A stretch of 64,000 bases of DNA, taken from assembly GCA_034435955.1 (NCBI GenBank), contig DAOTWA010000027.1:39236-103235 (forward strand). The letters are read 5' to 3'. This stretch comes from DAOTWA01 sp034435955 (lineage in GTDB: Bacteria; Chloroflexota; Anaerolineae; Anaerolineales; Anaerolineaceae). Below the pieces are notes generated by a model. That model worked only from the letters and a program-made list of their open reading frames with translations. It had not been told where the DNA came from and searched no databases. This document shows positions 35,648 to 43,580 of this stretch, piece after piece. How positions within the stretch are numbered: position 1 is the first letter of the stretch; every line of letters starts with the position of its first letter. The position numbers were made by a program, and so were the translations under genes.

Positions 35648-36877
35648 TTATTGTGTCAATCCAGCGGCTTTGCAGGCATCAGCATATTGCGCTGTGCAGA
35701 TCTGATCGACGGTGTCGAAGCCATCGGCCACGACGGTCGACTTGATGTTGTCCTTGGTGACCACCACCGGGGTCAGCAAAATGGACGGCACGTCGATCTT
35801 GCCATTATTGGTCGTCGCTCCGTTGGTCATGTCCGCCGGTACGGGTGTCTTGGTGAGCAGATCGAACGCCAGGATTGCCGCATCTTCGGCCTCAGGCTTG
35901 ATGGCCTTATAGACGGTCATATATTGATCGCCGGTAAGGATGTACTGGATGGCGCCAACCTGTGCGTCCTGGCCGGTAACGGGGGGCAGCGGGCTGAGGC
36001 CGGCCGCCTTCATGGCCGCGATTGCTCCGCTGGCGGTGCCGTCGTTGGCGCAGTAAACTCCATCGACCTTGTTGCCCAATGCGGTCAGGGCCTGCTGCAT
36101 CTCATTTTGAGCCTGATCGGGGCTCCAGTCGGGGGTATCGTACTCTTTGGCGATGACCAGCTTGCCAGCCTGCACCAGCGGATCAAACACGCTGTGCGCG
36201 CCCTGCTTGAACAGCTTGGCGTTATTGTCGGTCGGCGAGCCGTTGATCATTACGATGGTTGGCTTGGCGATACCCAGGGCATTCAGGCGGTCTACCAGCG
36301 CCTGAGCCTGTAGCTGGCCGACTTTGACGTTGTCGAAGGAGATGTAATAGTTGACGCCTGAGGAATTGAGGATCAGGCGGTCATAGGCGATTACCGGCAC
36401 GTTCTGGGCGGCGGCCTTGTCCGCGATTGAACCTGCCGCGGCCGAATCGACCGGATCCAGCACCAGCACCTGCGCGCCATTTGTCAGTGCTGCCTCTGCC
36501 TGGGAGAGCTGCAAATTGGCGTCCTGGTTGGCGTTGCTGTAAATGATCTCGCAGTTCGGGCAGAGCTGTTTGAACTTGGCTTCGAAATCGGGGCGGTCCG
36601 CGGCTTCATAGCGGGTCGTCTTCGTCTCGGGCAGCAGGAGTGCGACTTTACCGGTCGCGTTCGAGGCTGCTGGTTGAGTGGCTGCCTCAGTCGACGCCAT
36701 GGTTGAGGCTTGCGTTGGGGCGGTTGTTGGGGCTTCCGTTGGCGCAACAGTGGGCGCTTCGGTGGGCGCTTCGGTGGGCGCAGAAGTCGGGGTCTGTGCC
36801 GCTCCGCCGCCGCATGCGGCGAGCGCGAAGGCAGCGATACTCACTACAGCAACCAGGAACATGAAACGTTTATTCAT
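35648..36877 (-). CDS. Sugar ABC transporter substrate-binding lipoprotein (XylF-like)
   Basis: 409 residues. The signal MNKRFMFLVAVVSIAAFALAAC has the lipobox LAAC, so it is anchored outside the membrane. A 45-residue Thr/Ala/Pro spacer (PTEAP repeats) follows. The periplasmic-binding-protein fold starts near residue 75 with KVALLLPETKTTRYEAADRP and contains ANLQLSQAEAALTNGAQVLV, APVDS-like VLDPVDSAAAG, VPVIAYDRLI and PVTGQDAQVGAIQYILTGDQ, close to xylose-binding proteins. The sugar itself is not certain. Ribosome site AGAGGAGAAGAAT. First gene of the three-gene operon. Confidence 0.93.
   Translation of the reverse strand: MNKRFMFLVAVVSIAAFALAACGGGAAQTPTSAPTEAPTEAPTVAPTEAPTTAPTQASTMASTEAATQPAASNATGKVALLLPETKTTRYEAADRPDFEAKFKQLCPNCEIIYSNANQDANLQLSQAEAALTNGAQVLVLDPVDSAAAGSIADKAAAQNVPVIAYDRLILNSSGVNYYISFDNVKVGQLQAQALVDRLNALGIAKPTIVMINGSPTDNNAKLFKQGAHSVFDPLVQAGKLVIAKEYDTPDWSPDQAQNEMQQALTALGNKVDGVYCANDGTASGAIAAMKAAGLSPLPPVTGQDAQVGAIQYILTGDQYMTVYKAIKPEAEDAAILAFDLLTKTPVPADMTNGATTNNGKIDVPSILLTPVVVTKDNIKSTVVADGFDTVDQICTAQYADACKAAGLTQ
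36750..36781 (-). repeat. 12-bp tandem repeat in the lipoprotein spacer
   Basis: GTGGGCGCTTCG occurs in tandem at 36750-36761 and 36762-36773 with a partial third copy. It encodes APTE repeats in the Thr/Pro spacer of the sugar-binding protein, a site where length variation by slippage is expected. Confidence 0.6.
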
Positions 36878-37408
36878 ATTCTTCTCCTCTAATCGAATAA
36901 GGTAAGGTTCACATGTAACGGTCCGCCATCATTTACCGTTCGGATGCGGATTTGTTTGAGTGATCTTGTGTGGAAATACGTCGCTTGACTGGCATCACCT
37001 CCTTTTTCTCTTAAATAAACGTGCGCAAGTCCATCGGTGTTGGCTCAGACTTACGCACGGAGGGCGGCAGCAAATCATGTGGTCACGGTTATAATCATCT
37101 GAAAATTGACGGCCATATATCCTTGTATTATTAAACTTGTTTCAGGTTATTGCGATTATATATCTTGCCGGCGGCTTTGACCTTACAACAAAATAATACG
37201 CGCCTTAAGAGAAGTTTAAATCCGACTTAGACGTGCCGGGCAACCCTGCGATGTGTAGAATTGCCCGAATCGGAGTAAAATAGGAGCAAATGGCAGAAAG
37301 AAATTGCCTCGTATTTAAGCCAGGCTTAACTTTAGGGGGTTAGTCTATTGGAAGAAGTGAAATACCGCGTATTTATTTTCTAATGGTGATGATGTGCAAG
37401 AGGACTGC
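36878..37408. promoter_or_regulatory. Divergent intergenic region with a 12-bp hairpin and a consensus ribosome-binding sequence
   Basis: Separates the sugar ABC operon (minus) from sucA (plus). CGTGCGCAAGTC (37020-37031) and GACTTACGCACG (37048-37059) pair at 11 of 12 positions around 16 bases. On the minus strand the hairpin is followed by GTTTATTTAAG and then AAAGGAGGTGAT (37005-36994), a full complement of the 16S rRNA tail. That sequence is only two bases from an ATG opening a 20-codon frame (36995-36933), and about 125 bases from the real gene start. This looks like a regulated leader. Promoter boxes could not be fixed for either direction. Confidence 0.4.
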
Positions 37409-40213
37409 ATGGATCTGATCGAACAATTTCACGGGCCAAATCAGGGCTATCTGCTTTCTCTTTACGAGCGCTATCTGCAAGATCCGCAAACGGTTGACGC
37501 CTCGCTGCGCGATCTTTTCGATCATTGGAAGCCCGTCGAAGAGGAGATCCGTTTGCTTCCAGAGGTCGGAGTCGAGAAAGTGGTGGCAGCGGTAAACCTG
37601 GCCTACGCCATCCGTACTTATGGGCATATGGATGCACATCTCGACCCATTAGGAAAGCCTCCTCGTGGAGATCCATCCCTGGCATACTCGTACTACGGGC
37701 TGAGCGAAGATGATCTCGCACGTTTGCCTGCGGCCATCATCGGCGGGCCGGTCAGCGAGCATAGCGCGAATGCTCTGGAGGCATTGCGTGAGTTGCGGCG
37801 AATCTACTGCGGCACGATCAGTTACGGATACAGTCACGTGCGCGTTCCGGAAGAGCGCCGCTGGCTACTCGATTCTGCCGAGTCCGGACTATTCCGACCT
37901 CCACGTCAACCTATTAATCTGCAAGCGTTGCTTCAACGGCTCACCCAGGTTGAAACCCTCGAACATTTCCTGCAGCGTGCTTTCCCGGGCAAGACCCGTT
38001 TTTCGATCGAAGGTCTGGATATGCTCGTGCCAATGCTGGATGAGATGATCGCCGAGGTTGCTTCGAAGGATGTGTGCATGGTTTACCTCGGGATGGCTCA
38101 TCGTGGACGGATAAACGTACTGGCCCATGTGCTCAATATGCCCTATGAACGCATCTTTGCGGAGTTTAAAGATCCCCGCAACGGCCCATCGGCCTGGGAA
38201 GCGATGGGTTGGACTGGTGACGTGGTCTACCATGAAGGCGGCAATCTGGCGGTCAAGGGCGGCCAGGAGGTCAAGCTGATCGTCCGTATGCCCTCCAATC
38301 CCAGCCACCTGGAGCATATCGATCCAGTGATCGAAGGCATGGCGCGCGCCGCCGATTCAAAGGTGGACCAGCCAGGGGAACCGATTCTGTATCCGAACGC
38401 TGCCCTCCCGGTGCTGATTCATGGAGACGCGTCTTTTGCCGGGCAGGGAGTGGTTTTCGAAACGCTTAACCTTTCGCACCTGCCTGGTTATACCACCGGA
38501 GGGACAATCCACATCATCACCAATAACCAGCTTGGTTTTACCGCTACCCCAGAAGAGCTGTACAGCAGCCTGTACACCAGCGATCTGGCTAAAGGATTGC
38601 GCATCCCGGTCATTTACGTGAACGCCGATGATCCAATCGGTTGTATCGAAGCAATGCGAACGGCTGTTTCGTATAGGCAGCAATTTCATAAAGATTTCCT
38701 CATCGAGATGGTCGGTTATCGCCGATATGGTCACAATGAAGGCGACGAACCCGCGTTTACTCAGCCAGTGATGTATCGTGAAATACAAAAACATCCGTCG
38801 GTGCGGGCTCTATTGGCTGAGGAGCTCGTTCGCCAAGGAAGCATTCCAGCCACTTTACCGCAGGAATTATACGATCGTTATTTTGGCAATCTGCAGCAAA
38901 TCTATCAACACCTCAAACCCGAGGAGATCGTCAATGGCACCTTGCCAACCTTCTCGAACGGGAAATCGCTGTCGTCACCTCGCCGACTTACTCTGGATGA
39001 GCTGCGCGGCCTGAACCAGGCATTGCTGCAATTCCCACAGGATTTTCACCTGCACCCGCGTCTCACCCGTGCGATGGAACGGCGGCGCAAAGCGCTGGAT
39101 GATCCCGATCAGGCCAGCGTCGATTGGGGTCTGGCGGAGACACTGGCATTTGCATCAATTTTGGTGGATGGAGTTCCTATACGGCTGGCCGGCGAGGACG
39201 TCGCGCGCGGGACGTTCAGCCAGCGGCACGCCGTCCTGTACGATGTCGAGGACGGGCATCCGTTCATTCCCTTACAGGCGATCCCGCAAGCAAAAGCTTC
39301 CTTCGAGATCGTGAACAGCCCTCTGACTGAGAATGCAACGTTAGGTTTCGAGTTTGGATATAATGTGGTTTCGCCAAACCGGCTGGTGCTCTGGGAAGCG
39401 CAATATGGGGATTTCATCAATGTGGCCCAGGCAATGGTGGACGAGTTTGTGGTCTCGGCGCAGGCAAAATGGAGCCAGAGGCCATCGCTGGTTTTATTAC
39501 TCCCGCATGGCAACGAAGGACAGGGGCCGGATCATTCCAGTGCGCGGATGGAGCGTTTCTTACAAATAGCGGCGGGCGATGAATTGCGCATAGCTATTCC
39601 TACCACCGCAGCCCAGTATTTTCACATCCTCCGATTACACGCTGCGCAAATTAAGTCCCGCCCGGTGCCGCTTATCCTTTTTACCCCGAAAGGATTGTTG
39701 CGCCACCCGTTGGTTGCCTCCAAACCAGCGGAACTGGTCGAAGGGGAGTGGTTGCCGGTTTTGGGTGATCCTCGCGAAAGGGCGCCACGAGGCAAGGCCA
39801 GGCGGGTGCTCCTATGCGCCGGCCGCATTTTTGCCGATTTACTGGGTTCTGCGGAGGTTCCCGACGTATCCGATACCGCCATCATAAGGGTGGAGCAGCT
39901 TTACCCGTTTCCAACCGAGGAGCTGCGTGAACAATTGGCCTTTTATCCCGACCTGGACGAAGTTGCTTGGGTGCAGGAGGAGCCTGAGAATATGGGCGCC
40001 TGGTATTACCTGCGGCCCTTGCTAGAAAAAATCCTGGCGGGGAAGGCGTCGCTGGAATACATCGGCCGCCCGCCCAGCACCAGCCCGGCGGAGGGCTCTG
40101 GGGCGTTGTATGCGGTCAATCAGAAAGCGATCGTGGCTAGAGCATTTCAATCTAAGAAAATTGGTGAAAGCAGCCTGAAAGTAGGAAGGGGAGAAAAAGG
40201 CAATGGCAGGTGA
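37409..40213 (+). CDS. sucA: 2-oxoglutarate dehydrogenase E1 component
   Basis: 934 residues from ATG 37409 (AAGAGGACTGC upstream; GTG 37394 is an alternative). N-terminal FHGPNQGYLLSLYERYLQDP is typical of SucA E1. Thiamine-diphosphate and substrate motifs include YLGMAHRGRINVLAHVLNMP, HGDASFAGQGVVFETLNLSH, GGTIHIITNNQLGFT and YRRYGHNEGDEPAFTQPVMY; the C-terminal transketolase-like domain has LLLPHGNEGQGPDHSSARMERFL split across its motifs. Decarboxylates 2-oxoglutarate and passes the succinyl group to the E2 lipoyl arm. Overlaps sucB by 11 bases. No E3 (lpd) gene is in the window. Confidence 0.96.
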   Translation: MDLIEQFHGPNQGYLLSLYERYLQDPQTVDASLRDLFDHWKPVEEEIRLLPEVGVEKVVAAVNLAYAIRTYGHMDAHLDPLGKPPRGDPSLAYSYYGLSEDDLARLPAAIIGGPVSEHSANALEALRELRRIYCGTISYGYSHVRVPEERRWLLDSAESGLFRPPRQPINLQALLQRLTQVETLEHFLQRAFPGKTRFSIEGLDMLVPMLDEMIAEVASKDVCMVYLGMAHRGRINVLAHVLNMPYERIFAEFKDPRNGPSAWEAMGWTGDVVYHEGGNLAVKGGQEVKLIVRMPSNPSHLEHIDPVIEGMARAADSKVDQPGEPILYPNAALPVLIHGDASFAGQGVVFETLNLSHLPGYTTGGTIHIITNNQLGFTATPEELYSSLYTSDLAKGLRIPVIYVNADDPIGCIEAMRTAVSYRQQFHKDFLIEMVGYRRYGHNEGDEPAFTQPVMYREIQKHPSVRALLAEELVRQGSIPATLPQELYDRYFGNLQQIYQHLKPEEIVNGTLPTFSNGKSLSSPRRLTLDELRGLNQALLQFPQDFHLHPRLTRAMERRRKALDDPDQASVDWGLAETLAFASILVDGVPIRLAGEDVARGTFSQRHAVLYDVEDGHPFIPLQAIPQAKASFEIVNSPLTENATLGFEFGYNVVSPNRLVLWEAQYGDFINVAQAMVDEFVVSAQAKWSQRPSLVLLLPHGNEGQGPDHSSARMERFLQIAAGDELRIAIPTTAAQYFHILRLHAAQIKSRPVPLILFTPKGLLRHPLVASKPAELVEGEWLPVLGDPRERAPRGKARRVLLCAGRIFADLLGSAEVPDVSDTAIIRVEQLYPFPTEELREQLAFYPDLDEVAWVQEEPENMGAWYYLRPLLEKILAGKASLEYIGRPPSTSPAEGSGALYAVNQKAIVARAFQSKKIGESSLKVGRGEKGNGR

Positions 40214-41516
40214 GATCGTTGTACCTGAACTCGGGGAATCCGTCCTTGAGGCGACTGTGAGCCGTTGGATGAAAAAAGAAGGCGAATTCGTCCGCCAGGG
40301 TGAACCTGTGGTCGAGTTAGAGACCGATAAAGTCAACCTGGAGGTCTCCGCGTTGCAGTCTGGGGTACTGACACAAATCCTGCGCAAGGAAGGCGAGGAC
40401 GTCAAGGTTGGCGAGACTCTGGCGACCATCGAACCGGCGCCGGAAGGGGAGATGCCCACGGGCGCTACGGGCATTGCGGCCGCCGCCACCTCCGACCGGC
40501 CACCGGAAAGGGCCGTTCCTTCGGCGCCAGCGATTGAAGAAGCGGCGCTGCCGGTCAAATCATCGCCTGTGGGAAAGGTTGCCGCAGAGGAAAAAGAGCT
40601 CAAGGCCACCCCGGTTGCGGAGCGCATGGCCCGTGAAATTGGTGTGGATATTCGCCAGATCCCCGGAACTGGTCCAGGCGGCCGGGCGACCAAGCAGGAT
40701 GTGCTTTCTTATGTAGAGGCACAGGCCCGTCCTGAAACGCACTCGCAGATCGAGACAGAGGTGGAAAAGGTCATTCCATCGGAAGCCGGGGTGCGGCCTT
40801 CAGTTCCTTCTGGCGACCAGCGGGAGGAACGGGTGAGAATGTCACGTCGCCGGCGGACGATTGCCGCGCGCCTGGTCCAGACGCAGCACAGCGCTGCCAT
40901 GTTGACCACCTTCAACGAAGTAGATATGAGCGCGGTGATGGATTTGCGCCGACGGCGGAACGACGAATTGACCGCCCGCTTTGGGGTTAAACTGGGCATC
41001 ACCTCGTTCTTTGTCAAAGCCAGCGTCGCGGCTCTCAAAGTCTTTCCGCGTTTGAACGCAGAGATCGACGGCGACGATATGATCCTCAAGCGCTATTATC
41101 ATATCGGCGTGGCGGTAGGCGACGAGGAAGGCTTGGTTGTACCTGTCGTGCGCAACGCCGATCGATTGTCCTTGGTCGAGATCGAAAGGCAGATCCATCT
41201 GCTGGTTCAAAAGGTCAACGATGGCACCCTGGGTCTGGACGATTTACGGGGCAGCACGTTTACGATCACCAACGGGGGCGTGTTTGGCTCGCTGCTCTCC
41301 ACACCCATATTGAATGGGCCCGAGGTGGGCATCCTGGGTCTGCACAAGATTGAGGAGCGTCCAGTAGTCATCTCCGGTCAGATCGTCATTCGGCCGATGA
41401 TGTATGTGGCGCTCAGCTACGACCACCGCATCGTGGACGGCCGCGAAGCGGTCCAATTTCTAGTGCGCATCAAGGAGCTGATCGAGAACCCTGATTTATT
41501 GCTGGTCGAAGGGTAA
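40203..41516 (+). CDS. sucB: Dihydrolipoamide succinyltransferase (2-oxo acid dehydrogenase E2)
   Basis: 437 residues. Lipoyl domain 1-78 with the lipoylated Lys in ELETDKVNLEVSA. An Ala/Pro-rich linker leads to the peripheral subunit-binding domain ATPVAERMAREIGVDIRQIP then GTGPGGRATKQDVLSY (about 136-172). The catalytic acetyltransferase domain starts near RVRMSRRRRTIAARLV and ends with the SYDHRIVDGREAVQFL His-Asp motif. The order and residues match succinyl-type E2. Ribosome site GGAAGGGGAGAAAAAGGC inside the sucA end. Eight bases separate its stop from the convergent peptide ABC gene, with no terminator visible. Confidence 0.95.
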   Translation: MAGEIVVPELGESVLEATVSRWMKKEGEFVRQGEPVVELETDKVNLEVSALQSGVLTQILRKEGEDVKVGETLATIEPAPEGEMPTGATGIAAAATSDRPPERAVPSAPAIEEAALPVKSSPVGKVAAEEKELKATPVAERMAREIGVDIRQIPGTGPGGRATKQDVLSYVEAQARPETHSQIETEVEKVIPSEAGVRPSVPSGDQREERVRMSRRRRTIAARLVQTQHSAAMLTTFNEVDMSAVMDLRRRRNDELTARFGVKLGITSFFVKASVAALKVFPRLNAEIDGDDMILKRYYHIGVAVGDEEGLVVPVVRNADRLSLVEIERQIHLLVQKVNDGTLGLDDLRGSTFTITNGGVFGSLLSTPILNGPEVGILGLHKIEERPVVISGQIVIRPMMYVALSYDHRIVDGREAVQFLVRIKELIENPDLLLVEG

Positions 41517-41524
41517 AGGCGTGC

Positions 41525-42466
41525 TTATATCCTCATACGCGGGTCGAAAGCATCCCGCAAGGCGTCCCCGATCAGATTCCATGCCAGGCTGAACAGGAGC
41601 AACGCCACCCCTGGGTAGACCACAATCCACCAATAGCTGGAAAGGCTGGGGATCCAGTTTCTGGCGAAGCTGAGCAACTGACCCCAGTCGGCGTAGCCAA
41701 CCTGTGCGCCAACTCCGAGGAAGCTGAGCGCGGCGAAAGTCAGTACATTGGAGCCGACGTTGAGCGAAGCGTACACCAGGGTGGAGTACATCGCGTTGGG
41801 CAAGATATGACGCAACAGGATCTGGAATTCAGGCACCCCCGTGGCGCGTGCAGCCAAGACGAAGTCGCGCTCGCGGACGGAGAGGATATCACCTCGGATT
41901 AGTCGCGAATATTGAGGCCAGCCAAATACGATGAGTGCGATCATGCCTGGGATGATGCTGTTGGGAAATTTGCCGCCCAGGACGGTGGCCAGGGTGAGCG
42001 CGGCCAGCAGGAAAGGAAATGCCAGGAATATCTCGACGATGCGTTCGAAGACTTCATCCAGCCAGCCGCCCAAAAAGGCTGCGAGGGCCCCCAGCAGCGC
42101 TCCGATGATCACGGTGATCAGAGTTACCAGCAAACCGATTTTGAAGGCCGTGCGGGTGCCCCAAATTACTCCGTAAAACAAATCGTATTGCCCTTGCGTG
42201 GTGCCAAAAATATGTTCAGCGCTGGGCGGCTGCGGTTGGGCCGAATATCCGTACCGGGGGATATTATAGGGGTTGGTCGGATCGGCAGGAGGCGCCAAAA
42301 CGGGCGCCAGGAGGGCGACCAGCGCAAACACGATCACCAACACAGCGCCTGAGATCGAGAGGGGGTTGACCAGCAAAGCTCGCAGCCAACGAGGCAGGCG
42401 CTCGCGCGGCGGCAGTTCCTCCTCTTCCCACCATGGCGTTACTTTGGATTTTGCAACTGTTTCCAT
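41525..42466 (-). CDS. Peptide/nickel-type ABC permease, DppC-like
   Basis: 313 residues. N-terminal cytoplasmic stretch, first helix LSISGAVLVIVFALVALLAP, then five further helices. The binding-protein-dependent permease EAA-type loop is RDFVLAARATGVPEFQILLRHILPN, and the family C-terminus ends NLIGDALRDAFDPRMRI. Second permease of a peptide-type importer, 10 bases after the DppB-like gene. The ATPase genes (DppD, DppF) are absent, so they lie elsewhere or are shared. Confidence 0.93.
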   Translation of the reverse strand: METVAKSKVTPWWEEEELPPRERLPRWLRALLVNPLSISGAVLVIVFALVALLAPVLAPPADPTNPYNIPRYGYSAQPQPPSAEHIFGTTQGQYDLFYGVIWGTRTAFKIGLLVTLITVIIGALLGALAAFLGGWLDEVFERIVEIFLAFPFLLAALTLATVLGGKFPNSIIPGMIALIVFGWPQYSRLIRGDILSVRERDFVLAARATGVPEFQILLRHILPNAMYSTLVYASLNVGSNVLTFAALSFLGVGAQVGYADWGQLLSFARNWIPSLSSYWWIVVYPGVALLLFSLAWNLIGDALRDAFDPRMRI

Positions 42467-42476
42467 ACGTCGTCCC

Positions 42477-43505
42477 TTAATTCAGCCGGATGCGCGGATC
42501 GAGGAAAGCGTAGAGCACGTCCACCACCAGATTGGCGACCACGTACAGGGCAGCGATCAGGAGCGTCACGCCCAGAGTGGAAATGGCATCCAGGCTCAAG
42601 GCCGCATTGGCCGTGAACAAACCCATTCCCCGATAGTTGAACACCGTTTCCGTAATCACTACCCCATTCAGTAACCCGACCAGTAAGAGTCCGCCGATCG
42701 TTGCCACCGGGATCATCGCGTTAGGGCGGGCGTGGTTGTTGATCACCATGTGTTCAGACAGTCCTTTAGCACGGGCAGTGGTGATGTAATCCTGATTGAG
42801 CGCCTCCAGCATCGAAGAGCGCATCACCCGCAGGATCAGCGCCCAATCCACGTATGCTAGTGTCAAAGCGGGCAGAACCAGATGGCGTAAGGCATCCAGG
42901 AAGATGTCAAAACGTCCGTTCAGGATGGCATCAAAGGTCACCATGCCGGTATATTGGTGGAAGGCCGATGAGTACACGATATTATTCGCCCAATCAGAAA
43001 GGCGTCCCGGCGGGAACCATTGCAGATCGACGTAAAAGAGCATCAGCACGAGCAGGCCAAACACGAAAGTAGGGAAGGAATAGCCGATGATGCTGAAAAG
43101 TCGCGCTGCCTGGTCGATGATTCCATTTTGATGCAGGGCTGCCTGGATACCCAGCCAAATGCCAATGACCATGATGGGTACGAAACTCCAGATTGAAAGC
43201 TCGAGCGTAGCGGGAAAGTAGAGTTTGATGGCATCCATGACCGGCATCTGCGCCGTCTTCGACCAGCCAAGATTGCCGTGCAAAACCTCTTTCACCCAAT
43301 TCCAATACTGAACGTAGATGGGCTTATCCAGGCCATAGGTATGGATGATTTGTTGCATAGCGGTTGCGGTTCTGGGAGGGGAGGATATATACAGTGTCGC
43401 CCTCTCAATGGGTGTGAGGGTGGATAACATTGCAAAGATAAGAACAGATATTCCAATTAAGACGATTGGCAGGATCAAAATTCGCCGAATGATGTAATTG
43501 ATCAT
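42477..43505 (-). CDS. Peptide/nickel-type ABC permease, DppB-like
   Basis: 342 residues starting MINYIIRRILILPIVLIGISV, the usual first helix of DppB proteins, with a large extracytoplasmic loop (LDKPIYVQYWNWVKEVLHGNLG) and the EAA loop QDYITTARAKGLSEHMVINN. The C-terminus DVLYAFLDPRIRLN is characteristic. Ribosome site GGAGAAGTCGCC. Follows the binding-protein gene after a strong stem-loop at 43531-43561. Confidence 0.94.
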   Translation of the reverse strand: MINYIIRRILILPIVLIGISVLIFAMLSTLTPIERATLYISSPPRTATAMQQIIHTYGLDKPIYVQYWNWVKEVLHGNLGWSKTAQMPVMDAIKLYFPATLELSIWSFVPIMVIGIWLGIQAALHQNGIIDQAARLFSIIGYSFPTFVFGLLVLMLFYVDLQWFPPGRLSDWANNIVYSSAFHQYTGMVTFDAILNGRFDIFLDALRHLVLPALTLAYVDWALILRVMRSSMLEALNQDYITTARAKGLSEHMVINNHARPNAMIPVATIGGLLLVGLLNGVVITETVFNYRGMGLFTANAALSLDAISTLGVTLLIAALYVVANLVVDVLYAFLDPRIRLN

Positions 43506-43530
43506 GGCGACTTCTCCGAAGAAATGACTG

Positions 43531-43561
43531 GATCGGGCGGGCGCCCCTCGCCCGCCCGATC
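43531..43561 (-). other. Perfect 12-bp GC-rich intercistronic stem-loop after the peptide-binding-protein gene
   Basis: GATCGGGCGGGC (43531-43542) pairs exactly with GCCCGCCCGATC (43550-43561), loop of 7 bases. No U-run follows on the minus strand, and dppB-like translation starts 26 bases later. It is probably an mRNA-stabilising or partial-termination element that favours the binding-protein message. Confidence 0.75.
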
Positions 43562-43580
43562 GTTCTGAACCATCAGTCTC

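Noticed and set aside
36933..36995. 20-codon leader peptide before the sugar-binding-protein gene
   Set aside because: Its ATG is only two bases from the ribosome-binding sequence, too close for normal initiation; kept only as a remark in the leader finding.
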